A DNA stretch of 5,972 nucleotides from a gamma proteobacterium symbiont of Bathyaustriella thionipta (GCA_025656895.1 JAHXHF010000363.1:1-5972); one strand, 5' to 3'; counted from the first letter of the stretch, positions 1 to 5,419 are shown. Program-made: numbers and translations. The notes: a model not told the origin generated them from the letters alone.

Positions 1-1213
1 CAATCTGTCGGGGTCTGACAATAGAACGGGTACGGCTGGCAGAACTCATTTCACTGGAACGAATACCAAAATATTCAGAAACAATTTTTTGAATATTTTC
101 TATGGTTACCTGTCTATCCTGGGCAGCCAGCATATCGCGCAAGGCATCCTGGGTGATTTTTAATGAAATGGGGCTGCCGGTAAATTCGGCATGAGCAATA
201 ATGCGGCGTAAACCGCCTTCCAGTTCACGGATATTGGAACGGATGCGTTTACCAATAAAAAAGGCCACATCATCAGGCAGGTTAATATTCAATGCGTTTG
301 CTTTGTTCTTTAAAATAGCAACTCTTGTTTCAAGGTCCGGTGGTTCAACCGCAACCGTCAGTCCCCAGCCAAAGCGTGACTTTAAACGTTCTTCCAGATT
401 GACCACTTCCTTTGGATAGCGATCACAGGAAAGAATAATCTGTTGTTGTGAATCAAACAGCGCATTAAAGGTGTGAAAAAACTCTTCCTGAGAACGATCC
501 TTACCGGCAAAAAACTGCACATCATCGATCAGTAAGGCGTTTACAGAGCGGTAATGACGTTTAAACTCGTCAATAGCACCGCGTTGCAGGGCACGTACCA
601 TGTCGGATACAAAACGCTCTGAATGCAAGTATATAACCCGTGAAGCGGGGTTATTTTTCAACATCATATTACCGACAGCGTGCATCAAATGCGTTTTACC
701 TAATCCTACACCACCGTAGATGAATAAAGGGTTATAGGTTTTGCCCGGGTTTTCACTGATTTGAATGGAAGCCGCTCGCGCCAGTTGATTGGATTTACCT
801 TCTACAAAGGTATCAAAATTAAAGGCCGGGTTGAGATTACTGTGCAATATTGGTTCATTACTCTTTGGGCTGCTTGCCTGAGGCATGCTAAAGGATGGTG
901 GCTGTGAAGTAGCAGACGGTGCCTTTTGTGGAGCAGCAGCAGAGATAGGCTCGGGAGTGCTTGAACCTATTTCAAGAGAAACCTGAATAGCGGTATTTCC
1001 GGAAAGATCAGCCAGCAATTGGGAAATCTGTTTAAAGTGATTTTTTTTAACCCAGTCCAGAACAAAATGATTGGGAGCAAATAAACGCACCGTATTGTTT
1101 TGAATATTGGCTTGCAGCGGACGTATCCAGGTGTTGAATTGCTGAGAAGGAAGTTTTTCCTCAAGCTGATGGGCGCACTGTGACCATAAATCAGAGGTAT
1201 GGGTGCTGCTCAT
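1..1213 (-). CDS. dnaA: Chromosomal replication initiator protein DnaA (3' end cut by window edge)
   Basis: AAA+ ATPase that binds DnaA boxes and opens the chromosomal origin in the cytoplasm. Reading down from the ATG at 1213-1211 gives 404 open codons without a stop. Domain I (about 1-82) begins with a DLWSQC segment and contains a TWIRPLQA motif. A short Ser/Pro/Ala-rich linker, domain II, follows at about 83-125. The AAA+ core has Walker A GGVGLGKTH at 167-175 (K173), Walker B LLIDD at 227-231, the box VII arginine finger in RLKSRFGWG (R280), and the sensor 2 motif RELEGGL (R329). The fragment ends at RPRQI, just inside DNA-binding domain IV, so about 50 C-terminal residues, including the box-contacting helix, lie outside. 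An in-frame TGA at 1222-1220 rules out any upstream start. No Shine-Dalgarno precedes the ATG. The gene diverges from rpmH, as in Pseudomonas. Identity is certain from family motifs. Confidence 0.98.
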   Translation of the reverse strand, partial: MSSTHTSDLWSQCAHQLEEKLPSQQFNTWIRPLQANIQNNTVRLFAPNHFVLDWVKKNHFKQISQLLADLSGNTAIQVSLEIGSSTPEPISAAAPQKAPSATSQPPSFSMPQASSPKSNEPILHSNLNPAFNFDTFVEGKSNQLARAASIQISENPGKTYNPLFIYGGVGLGKTHLMHAVGNMMLKNNPASRVIYLHSERFVSDMVRALQRGAIDEFKRHYRSVNALLIDDVQFFAGKDRSQEEFFHTFNALFDSQQQIILSCDRYPKEVVNLEERLKSRFGWGLTVAVEPPDLETRVAILKNKANALNINLPDDVAFFIGKRIRSNIRELEGGLRRIIAHAEFTGSPISLKITQDALRDMLAAQDRQVTIENIQKIVSEYFGIRSSEMSSASRTRSIVRPRQI

Positions 1214-1350
1214 TGAGAATCAATCAGGAGTACAGCAGAAAAAAACAGGACTGAATTAAGCATAATTGAAAGCAGATAGTGAATGCAGAGCATAACGAAA
1301 GAGAGTTTTGAGAAAAAAATCTCAACTTCGCAATAGGTCTTAATTCCCAG
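1210..1350 (-). CDS. Possible leader ORF overlapping the dnaA start (speculative)
   Basis: A short open frame lies in the dnaA 5' leader. It is open after a TAG at 1368-1366 and ends at TGA 1212-1210, sharing the sequence ATGA with the dnaA start codon. A perfect AGGAGG (minus strand, 1360-1355) lies just upstream, but no ATG, GTG or TTG follows it at normal spacing. Only CTG at 1350 (4 nt away, 46 aa) or ATT at 1344 would fit. The first ATG is at 1293 (27 aa) and has no ribosome binding site. The peptide is hydrophobic from about residue 17 (FVMLCIHYLLS, then VLFFSAVLLID), partly because the DNA strand is T-rich. If translated, it could couple ribosomes to dnaA, which lacks its own Shine-Dalgarno. 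It resembles no family I know and may be a chance open frame. Confidence 0.18.
   Translation of the reverse strand: MGIKTYCEVEIFFSKLSFVMLCIHYLLSIMLNSVLFFSAVLLIDSQ
1308..1325. repeat. Perfect inverted repeat TTGAGA-A6-TCTCAA in the dnaA leader
   Basis: TTGAGA at 1308-1313 pairs exactly with TCTCAA at 1320-1325 around a loop of six A (six U in the dnaA transcript). In a dnaA mRNA started further upstream this would be a small 5'-leader hairpin about 95 nt before the ATG. It lacks a following U-tract, so it does not look like an intrinsic terminator. The stem is short and its stability modest. Confidence 0.35.
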
Positions 1351-1354
1351 GTAC

Positions 1355-1360
1355 CCTCCT
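1355..1360 (-). promoter_or_regulatory. Orphan perfect Shine-Dalgarno-like AGGAGG in the dnaA leader
   Basis: Read on the dnaA strand this is a perfect AGGAGG, the strongest ribosome-binding sequence noticed in the window, yet it lies about 140 nt upstream of the dnaA ATG and no conventional start codon follows it at suitable spacing. It may serve a leader peptide with a non-standard start, act as a standby site, or be chance. Confidence 0.25.
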
Positions 1361-1480
1361 GCAGGCTAAATAACGTGCATCGGTGTTTTCATTGAAATGA
1401 TGACGAAAGTTTATTGAAGACTTTATGGTCATGGTAAAGAAACACCAGGATTGAAAAGTGAATGCTTTCCAACCCCTGAA

Positions 1481-1493
1481 CTTGTCCGACAAG
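1481..1493. promoter_or_regulatory. Perfect 13-bp dyad CTTGTC-C-GACAAG, possible operator
   Basis: The two six-base arms are exact reverse complements around one central C. The inner 11 bases fit the TNGTNNNACNA pattern described for FadR-subfamily GntR regulators. The site lies about 270 bp upstream of dnaA and 90 bp upstream of the rpmH -35 box. A dimeric regulator acting on either gene is an inference; no regulator gene is in the window. Confidence 0.3.
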
Positions 1494-1545
1494 AATACTA
1501 TTTTTTGGCGTCATTGTGCCAGTTAATCATGCAAAAACGGGCATA

Positions 1546-1564
1546 AGTTTTTCAGGGAAAAGCT
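1546..1564. repeat. Weak A/T-rich inverted repeat upstream of the rpmH promoter
   Basis: AGTTTTTC at 1546-1553 and GAAAAGCT at 1557-1564 pair over eight positions, one of them a G-T pair, with a three-base AGG loop. It lies 19 bp upstream of the rpmH -35 box. It could be a DNA-bending or protein-binding site. It is too weak and poorly placed to be called a terminator. Confidence 0.2.
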
Positions 1565-1582
1565 GTATGAATGGATTAAAAT

Positions 1583-1612
1583 TTGACATTCAGGCATAAA
1601 AACAGCTATATT
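1583..1612 (+). promoter_or_regulatory. Sigma-70 promoter for rpmH and the downstream gene cluster
   Basis: A perfect -35 box TTGACA (1583-1588) is followed after 18 bp by TATATT (1607-1612), five of six matches to the -10 consensus. A/T-rich DNA (GATTAAAAT) lies directly upstream and could act as an UP element. Transcription would start near 1619, giving a 5' leader of about 45 nt that contains a U6-CCGC-A6 inverted repeat (1621-1636). The GC-rich stretch GCTTCGCC just after the -10 box resembles the discriminator of stringently controlled ribosomal promoters; that regulation is inferred. It is the only strong promoter seen before the plus-strand genes. Confidence 0.8.
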
Positions 1613-1664
1613 GCTTCGCCTTTTTTCCGCAAAAAATAATTTTAGTTTCAGGATAATAGAAGTC

Positions 1665-1799
1665 ATGAAAAGAACGTTCCAACCCAGTAATCTGAAAAAA
1701 GCCCGTACACATGGTTTTCGTGCGCGCATGAGCACACGCGGCGGCCGAAAAGTGCTTAGCGCACGCCGGGCGAAAGGCCGTAAAAGACTGACACCATAA
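1665..1799 (+). CDS. rpmH: 50S ribosomal protein L34
   Basis: Small, very basic protein of the large ribosomal subunit, bound to 23S rRNA. The 44-residue product is full length and carries the family hallmarks in order: MKRTFQPSN at the N-terminus, the ARTHGFRARM segment, and the basic tail RRAKGRKRLTP. The start is ATG 1665, preceded by AGGA at 1650-1653 (11-nt spacing). An in-frame TTG at 1611 would add 18 residues absent from the family and lies at the promoter -10 box, so it is rejected. The sigma-70 promoter at 1583-1612 drives the gene. It is first in the plus-strand series, and its stop TAA is separated from the rnpA start by one base, so the two are probably co-translated. Confidence 0.98.
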   Translation: MKRTFQPSNLKKARTHGFRARMSTRGGRKVLSARRAKGRKRLTP

Positions 1800-1800
1800 G

Positions 1801-2175
1801 TTGTCGCAGAGCGCTTCAAGGCGCTTGGGATTTGGTGGTGATAAGCGGCTGCAAACAGCGGCTCAGTTCAAATCGGTATTTTCCAGGCCTCAGCGATCAG
1901 TAGACGATGCTTTTATGATACTGATCAAAAAGAATAAGCACAGCTGTTCACGTCTGGGTCTGGCCATTGCCCGTAAACACGCTCGCAGAGCGGTAGACCG
2001 TAATCGTATCAAGCGTATTGTCAGGGAGAGTTTTCGCTTGTCATCAGCTACTTTGCCGGCCTGTGATCTGGTGGTGTTAAACCGCAAACAAACGCATCAA
2101 TTTGACAATATCCGGCTGTTTGCCTCATTACAACAGCACTGGATTAAAATTCAGCAGTTATGCGAAAAATCCTGA
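1801..2175 (+). CDS. rnpA: Ribonuclease P protein component
   Basis: Protein subunit of RNase P, which helps the catalytic RNA (rnpB, not in this window) bind precursor tRNA and remove the 5' leader. The product has 124 residues, normal for the family. The diagnostic features are FKSVF at 23-27, RLGLAIARKHARRAV at 51-65, and the RNR signature in RNRIKRIVRESFR at 67-79, which forms the basic RNA-binding helix. The start is TTG 1801: an in-frame TGA at 1789 blocks anything earlier and the first ATG (1915) falls inside the conserved fold. TTG 1825 is a possible later alternative. No Shine-Dalgarno precedes 1801, so translation probably couples to rpmH, which stops one base earlier. The 3' end overlaps yidD by 16 bp. 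Confidence 0.96.
   Translation: MSQSASRRLGFGGDKRLQTAAQFKSVFSRPQRSVDDAFMILIKKNKHSCSRLGLAIARKHARRAVDRNRIKRIVRESFRLSSATLPACDLVVLNRKQTHQFDNIRLFASLQQHWIKIQQLCEKS
1810..1825 (+). repeat. Hairpin at the start of rnpA (AGCGCT-TCAA-GGCGCT)
   Basis: AGCGC at 1810-1814 pairs perfectly with GCGCT at 1821-1825, with a further U-G pair closing a UCAA loop. It begins nine bases after the TTG start codon and overlaps the alternative TTG at 1825. In mRNA it could limit ribosome entry at rnpA unless ribosomes arrive from rpmH. It could also be incidental to the coding sequence. Confidence 0.3.
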
Positions 2176-2396
2176 TACTCCCTATTCGGCTCTACCAGTT
2201 GCTGATCAGTCCCTGGTTGGGAAATCATTGCCGTTATTATCCCAGTTGCTCGCATTATGCGGTTACGTCTATAGAAAGATTTGGCGCAATTCGTGGTAGT
2301 TGGCTGGCATTGAAACGTCTTTCACGTTGTCACCCCTGGCATGAAGGCGGGGTTGATCCGGTTCCTGAAAACCCGCAACAACAGAAGAATCAATAA
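2160..2396 (+). CDS. yidD: Membrane protein insertion efficiency factor YidD
   Basis: Small membrane-associated protein of the YidD (formerly DUF37) family, thought to assist YidC-dependent insertion of inner-membrane proteins. The 78-residue product has the family features in order: a hydrophobic/amphipathic N-terminus with RLYQLLISPWLG (10-21), the cysteine motif CRYYPSCSHYA (24-34, C24 and C30), GAIRGSWLALKR (42-53), and the ending RCHPWHEGGVDPVP (56-69, C57). The ATG at 2160 lies inside the end of rnpA, a 16-bp overlap in a different frame; no good ribosome binding site is visible, so coupling to rnpA is likely. Its stop is one base before the yidC start. This rnpA-yidD-yidC order is conserved across many bacteria. 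The short Gln/Asn-rich tail after residue 71 is not conserved. Confidence 0.95.
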   Translation: MRKILILPIRLYQLLISPWLGNHCRYYPSCSHYAVTSIERFGAIRGSWLALKRLSRCHPWHEGGVDPVPENPQQQKNQ

Positions 2397-2397
2397 A

Positions 2398-4047
2398 ATG
2401 GATAATCAACGCCTGCTGCTGACCATAGCATTATTTTTTATCGGCTTTCTGCTCTATCAACAATGGCAGTTGGACTACGGTCCTAAACCACAAGTTGTCA
2501 CTCAGACAGAAATTAATACGCCATCCAACTCCACGGTTAGCCCGGCAAGTGGTTCCGATGAAATTCCAAATATTGATGTTCCCGATAAAAAAACGGCCTC
2601 GGTTTTAAAACCTGAATCAGGCAAAGGTGAAATGATTCAGGTAGAAACCGATCTGTTAAAGCTGGAAATAAATACCCAGGGTGGCAGTATAGAAAAACTC
2701 TGGCTGAAAGATTACCCGGTGGCACTGGATAAAAAGGACGAACCTTTTGAGCTGATGAACAACCAGCCACCGAATCTATTTTTAGCTCAATCCGGTTTGA
2801 TTGGAGAGGCTGTAAAGGTACCCAGTCATACTAATTTGTATATGGCTTCAGCCAAAAGTTACCGCATGCAGGATGGACAGGATACGCTGGAATTCAGTCT
2901 GCAATGGCAGGGTCAGGACGGCATAAAAGTAGAAAAAGTTTTTCGCTTTCATCGCAATAGCTATGTGGTTGATGTTGAGCATAAAGTCGTCAATGACAGT
3001 ACGCAGAATATTAAACTGAAAGAATATCGTCAGTTTCAACGTACTGAAGCAGCCGAACCCGGACAATCAAAATTCATACATACCTATCTGGGCGGGGTCA
3101 TTTATACGCCGGAAAATCATTATGAGAAAATAGAATTTTCCGACATGCTGGAAGCCAATCTTAAACGTCAGGTTAGCGGTGGCTGGGTTGCGATGTTGCA
3201 GCATTATTTTCTCGGCGCATGGGTTCCTCCATCTGACCAGACACATGTCTTTTTTACCCAGACACTTTCTCAAAATCGTTATGTCATCGGTATAGTCAGC
3301 TCAAACCAGGTGGTAGAACCAGGTAAGCAGGCCGCATTCAAAGGCTTGATGTTTGCCGGCCCCAAATTGCAGGATGAACTGGCAGAAGTGGCACCCGGAC
3401 TGGACTTAACCGTAGATTATGGTTTTCTCACCGTATTGGCTCAACCCATTTACTGGGCCATGAAGTTTATCCACAGTATTTTTGGAAACTGGGGCTGGTC
3501 AATTATATTCTTAACCTTTTTAATCAAGCTGGCCTTCTACAAGCTGTCAGAAAAAAGTTACAAATCAATGGCTAATATGCGCAAACTGGCACCGCGCATG
3601 AAAGCCCTGAAAGAACGCTTTGGTGATGATAAACAACGCCTGAACCAGGCCATGATGGACATGTATAAAACCGAGAAGATCAATCCTCTCGGTGGCTGTT
3701 TGCCTATTGTAGTTCAGATACCGGTATTTATTTCCCTGTACTGGGTATTGCTGGAAAGTGTGGAATTGCGTCAGGCCCCGTTTATCTTCTGGATTCATGA
3801 TTTATCGGCTCAGGATCCTTACTATATTCTGCCACTGATTATGGGTATCAGCATGTTTATTCAGCAGAAACTGAATCCGGCACCCATGGATCCGATGCAG
3901 GCCAAAGTGATGATGGCATTGCCGTTTATATTCACCGTGTTCTTTGCCTTCTTCCCGTCCGGTCTGGTGTTGTACTGGGTGGTAAACAATATATTGTCCA
4001 TCAGCCAGCAATGGGTGATTACCAAACGTATAGAAGAAGCGAAGTAA
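2398..4047 (+). CDS. yidC: Membrane protein insertase YidC (Oxa1 family)
   Basis: Inner-membrane insertase and chaperone that inserts proteins alone or with SecYEG. From ATG 2398 the product is 549 residues, close to E. coli YidC (548), and begins MDNQRLLL like other gammaproteobacterial YidC. The same frame opens at 2341, but those 19 extra residues lie inside yidD and are not family-like. TM1 is about 5-22. A long periplasmic P1 domain (about 25-340) begins with a variable Ser/Pro/Asp linker. The 60KD_IMP core has TM segments near 364-384, 430-452, 474-492 and 506-533, with signatures GNWGWSII (363-370), GDDKQRLNQAMM (409-420), INPLGGCLP (428-436), ELRQAPF (456-462), WIHDLSAQDPYYILP (465-479) and FPSGLVLYWVVNN (519-531). 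The groove position that is arginine in E. coli (R366) is lysine here (K377), as I recall for Pseudomonas-type proteins. No strong ribosome binding site; coupling to yidD is likely. Confidence 0.97.
   Translation: MDNQRLLLTIALFFIGFLLYQQWQLDYGPKPQVVTQTEINTPSNSTVSPASGSDEIPNIDVPDKKTASVLKPESGKGEMIQVETDLLKLEINTQGGSIEKLWLKDYPVALDKKDEPFELMNNQPPNLFLAQSGLIGEAVKVPSHTNLYMASAKSYRMQDGQDTLEFSLQWQGQDGIKVEKVFRFHRNSYVVDVEHKVVNDSTQNIKLKEYRQFQRTEAAEPGQSKFIHTYLGGVIYTPENHYEKIEFSDMLEANLKRQVSGGWVAMLQHYFLGAWVPPSDQTHVFFTQTLSQNRYVIGIVSSNQVVEPGKQAAFKGLMFAGPKLQDELAEVAPGLDLTVDYGFLTVLAQPIYWAMKFIHSIFGNWGWSIIFLTFLIKLAFYKLSEKSYKSMANMRKLAPRMKALKERFGDDKQRLNQAMMDMYKTEKINPLGGCLPIVVQIPVFISLYWVLLESVELRQAPFIFWIHDLSAQDPYYILPLIMGISMFIQQKLNPAPMDPMQAKVMMALPFIFTVFFAFFPSGLVLYWVVNNILSISQQWVITKRIEEAK
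3467..3475 (+). promoter_or_regulatory. Perfect DnaA box sequence TTATCCACA inside yidC
   Basis: An exact match to the strongest E. coli-type DnaA box lies within yidC and is the only perfect TTATNCACA match I noticed on either strand. It encodes the end of KFIHS (residues 356-360); E. coli YidC has WIHS at this place, so the protein sequence may explain it. It may act as a DnaA titration site or be coincidental. Confidence 0.25.
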
Positions 4048-4060
4048 GCAGTTACTATCT

Positions 4061-4076
4061 GTTTAACCCCTTAAAC
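4061..4076 (+). promoter_or_regulatory. Perfect inverted repeat GTTTAA-CCCC-TTAAAC directly before mnmE
   Basis: Six-base arms match exactly around a CCCC loop, ending two bases before the mnmE ATG, where a Shine-Dalgarno would normally sit; none is present. In mRNA this A/U-rich hairpin would occupy the ribosome-loading site, and ribosomes finishing yidC 14 bases upstream could melt it. It could instead be a protein-binding dyad. There is no U-tract, so an intrinsic terminator is unlikely. Confidence 0.4.
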
Positions 4077-4078
4077 TA

Positions 4079-5413
4079 ATGTCCGCCAAAGATACGATAG
4101 CAGCTCAGGCAAGCGCTGCCGGTCGTGCAGGTGTTGGCATTATTCGCCTGTCCGGCCCGCGTGCCGCTGAACTGGCAGAAAAGATAGCCGGTAGCCTGCC
4201 CACTCCGCGCCAGGCTGAATTACGCAGCTTTTATAATGAACAGGGCGAACAGATCGATCAGGGATTGTTATTGTACTTCCCTGCCCCACACTCTTTTACC
4301 GGTGAAGATGTTATTGAATTACAGGCTCATGGTGGTCCGGTCATCATGGATGAGTTATTACAACTCAGCCTGCAACTGGGAGCCCGCCATGCCCGCCCTG
4401 GCGAATTCAGTGAACGCGCCTTTCTCAATGGCAAGCTGGATCTGGCACAGGCAGAAGCCATAGCCGATCTGATAGACAGCACTTCCCGGCAAGCCGCACG
4501 ATTGGCCAGCCGCACCCTGCAGGGCGAGTTTTCCAAACGCATTCAACAGTTACAGCAGAGCATGACCGAACTGCGCATCTATGTGGAAGCCGCCATTGAT
4601 TTTCCCGAAGAAGAAATCGATTTTCTTTCCGACGGGCCTGTAAAACAGGCCTTGACAGACATTGATAGCTCCCTGAAGCGAGTACTTACTTCGGCAAAAA
4701 CCGGTGCAGTTATGCGAGATGGTATGAACCTGGTGATTGCAGGCCGACCCAATGCGGGAAAATCCAGTCTGTTGAATGCATTGGCCGGCAGTGAACGGGC
4801 CATTGTCACCGACATTCCCGGAACCACGCGTGACATACTGCGGGAACATATCCAGATTGATGGTATGCCACTGCATATTTTAGACACAGCCGGCTTGCGA
4901 AAAACCGATGATAAAATAGAAACAGAAGGCATAAAACGGGCGCATCATGCTTTAACCCAAGCCGATTGCATCTTGTGGATATACGATGACTCGGTTGCAG
5001 AAGATGCGGAACCGGATGCCATTTGTCAGCAGGATGGTATTCCTCTGCTGCGGGTCAGCAACAAAATTGATTTAACTCAAACCCCTGCGGGACCTTTGGA
5101 TGATGGGAGAATCGGCCTGTCGGCGCGTGATGGAGAAGGTCTGGATGATCTGAAACAGGCACTAAAAAACATCATGGGTCTGGATGCCTCAACAGAAGGT
5201 GAATTCATTGCCCGCCGTCGTCATCTGGATGCCTTGCAACGTGCTGCCCGATTTGTTGATTCGGGTAAAAATGCGCTAAACGGGCAAAGTGCCGGTGAAT
5301 TGTTAGCCGAAGATCTGCGTCAGGCGCAAACCGCCTTGTCCGAAATCACCGGAGAATTCACTTCAGATGATTTGCTGGGTGAGATATTTTCGTCTTTTTG
5401 TATCGGTAAATAA
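4079..5413 (+). CDS. mnmE: tRNA uridine-5-carboxymethylaminomethyl modification GTPase MnmE (TrmE)
   Basis: GTPase that works with MnmG (GidA) to modify wobble U34 of several tRNAs, using a tetrahydrofolate one-carbon unit. The 444-residue product is complete. The N-terminal folate-binding domain (about 1-118) begins DTIAAQASAAGRAGVGIIRLSG, in two recognisable blocks, and is followed by a helical domain. The inserted G domain has G1 GRPNAGKSS (222-230, with the potassium-binding Asn at 225), the GTTRD loop (248-252), G3 DTAG (269-272), G4 NKID (328-331) and G5 SAR (348-350). The helical domain resumes with ARRRHLDAL (378-386) and GEFTSDDLLG, and the protein ends in the catalytic-site motif CIGK (C441). 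It is slightly shorter than E. coli MnmE (454), mainly between G4 and G5. It lies 31 bp after yidC without a Shine-Dalgarno. Unlike in Pseudomonas, mnmG does not follow. Confidence 0.98.
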   Translation: MSAKDTIAAQASAAGRAGVGIIRLSGPRAAELAEKIAGSLPTPRQAELRSFYNEQGEQIDQGLLLYFPAPHSFTGEDVIELQAHGGPVIMDELLQLSLQLGARHARPGEFSERAFLNGKLDLAQAEAIADLIDSTSRQAARLASRTLQGEFSKRIQQLQQSMTELRIYVEAAIDFPEEEIDFLSDGPVKQALTDIDSSLKRVLTSAKTGAVMRDGMNLVIAGRPNAGKSSLLNALAGSERAIVTDIPGTTRDILREHIQIDGMPLHILDTAGLRKTDDKIETEGIKRAHHALTQADCILWIYDDSVAEDAEPDAICQQDGIPLLRVSNKIDLTQTPAGPLDDGRIGLSARDGEGLDDLKQALKNIMGLDASTEGEFIARRRHLDALQRAARFVDSGKNALNGQSAGELLAEDLRQAQTALSEITGEFTSDDLLGEIFSSFCIGK

Positions 5414-5419
5414 TATCCG

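Larger units (their letters stand above)
1260..1599 (-). repeat. Four dispersed TTATGC hexamers, all in the dnaA orientation
   Basis: GCATAA on the plus strand (TTATGC on the dnaA strand) occurs at 1260-1265, 1290-1295, 1541-1546 and 1594-1599, always in the same orientation and all within the spacer. TTATGC equals the first six bases of the DnaA box TTATNCACA, but the last three bases (TTA, TCT, CCG, CTG) do not match ACA. They could be degenerate low-affinity DnaA sites, sites for another protein, or a chance cluster. Confidence 0.25.
1214..1664. other. Divergent dnaA-rpmH intergenic region, the position of oriC in Pseudomonas
   Basis: The 451-bp spacer holds no recognisable gene apart from the doubtful dnaA leader ORF. 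Its clear element is the rpmH promoter near 1583-1612. Other structure includes a TTGAGA-A6-TCTCAA hairpin, a perfect 13-bp dyad at 1481-1493, and A/T homopolymer runs. In Pseudomonas the origin of replication lies between these two genes, and the divergent transcription here suits an origin. However, scanning both strands for TTATNCACA finds no perfect or single-mismatch DnaA box; the best matches are 7/9 (for example TTATGGTCA at 1422-1430). No GATC sites were seen. I therefore do not annotate it as oriC. No convincing sigma-70 promoter for dnaA was found. Confidence 0.6.

Noticed and set aside
1041..1048. Run of eight A in the dnaA coding strand as a programmed frameshift site
   Set aside because: The zero frame continues into normal DnaA sequence (DWVKKNH) and no stimulating structure or useful alternative frame is evident.
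1349..1365. Adjacent GGTACC and CCTGCAGG (KpnI and SbfI sites), suggesting a cloning linker
   Set aside because: The flanking sequence is ordinary A/T-rich spacer, no vector sequence is present, and the two sites overlap a natural-looking AGGAGG; chance is adequate.
1510..1525. Possible sigma-54 promoter (TGGCAC on the minus strand)
   Set aside because: The -12 GC element is not at the required spacing (one base short) and the TT before it is missing.
1523..1819. 98-codon minus-strand open frame spanning rpmH and its promoter
   Set aside because: It is antisense to rpmH; its basic composition mirrors the L34 codons, no family resemblance is seen and no promoter or ribosome binding site supports it.
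2341..2397. Longer yidC start adding 19 residues
   Set aside because: The extra residues overlap the conserved end of yidD, and the family start MDNQRLL lies at 2398.
4550..4932. Minus-strand open frames of 108 and 117 codons inside mnmE
   Set aside because: Both are shadows of a well-conserved MnmE coding sequence, in two different frames, with no recognisable protein features.
4974..4982. TGTGGATAT, a DnaA box with one mismatch, in mnmE
   Set aside because: It is a single near-match inside conserved coding sequence with no cluster around it; expected by chance.
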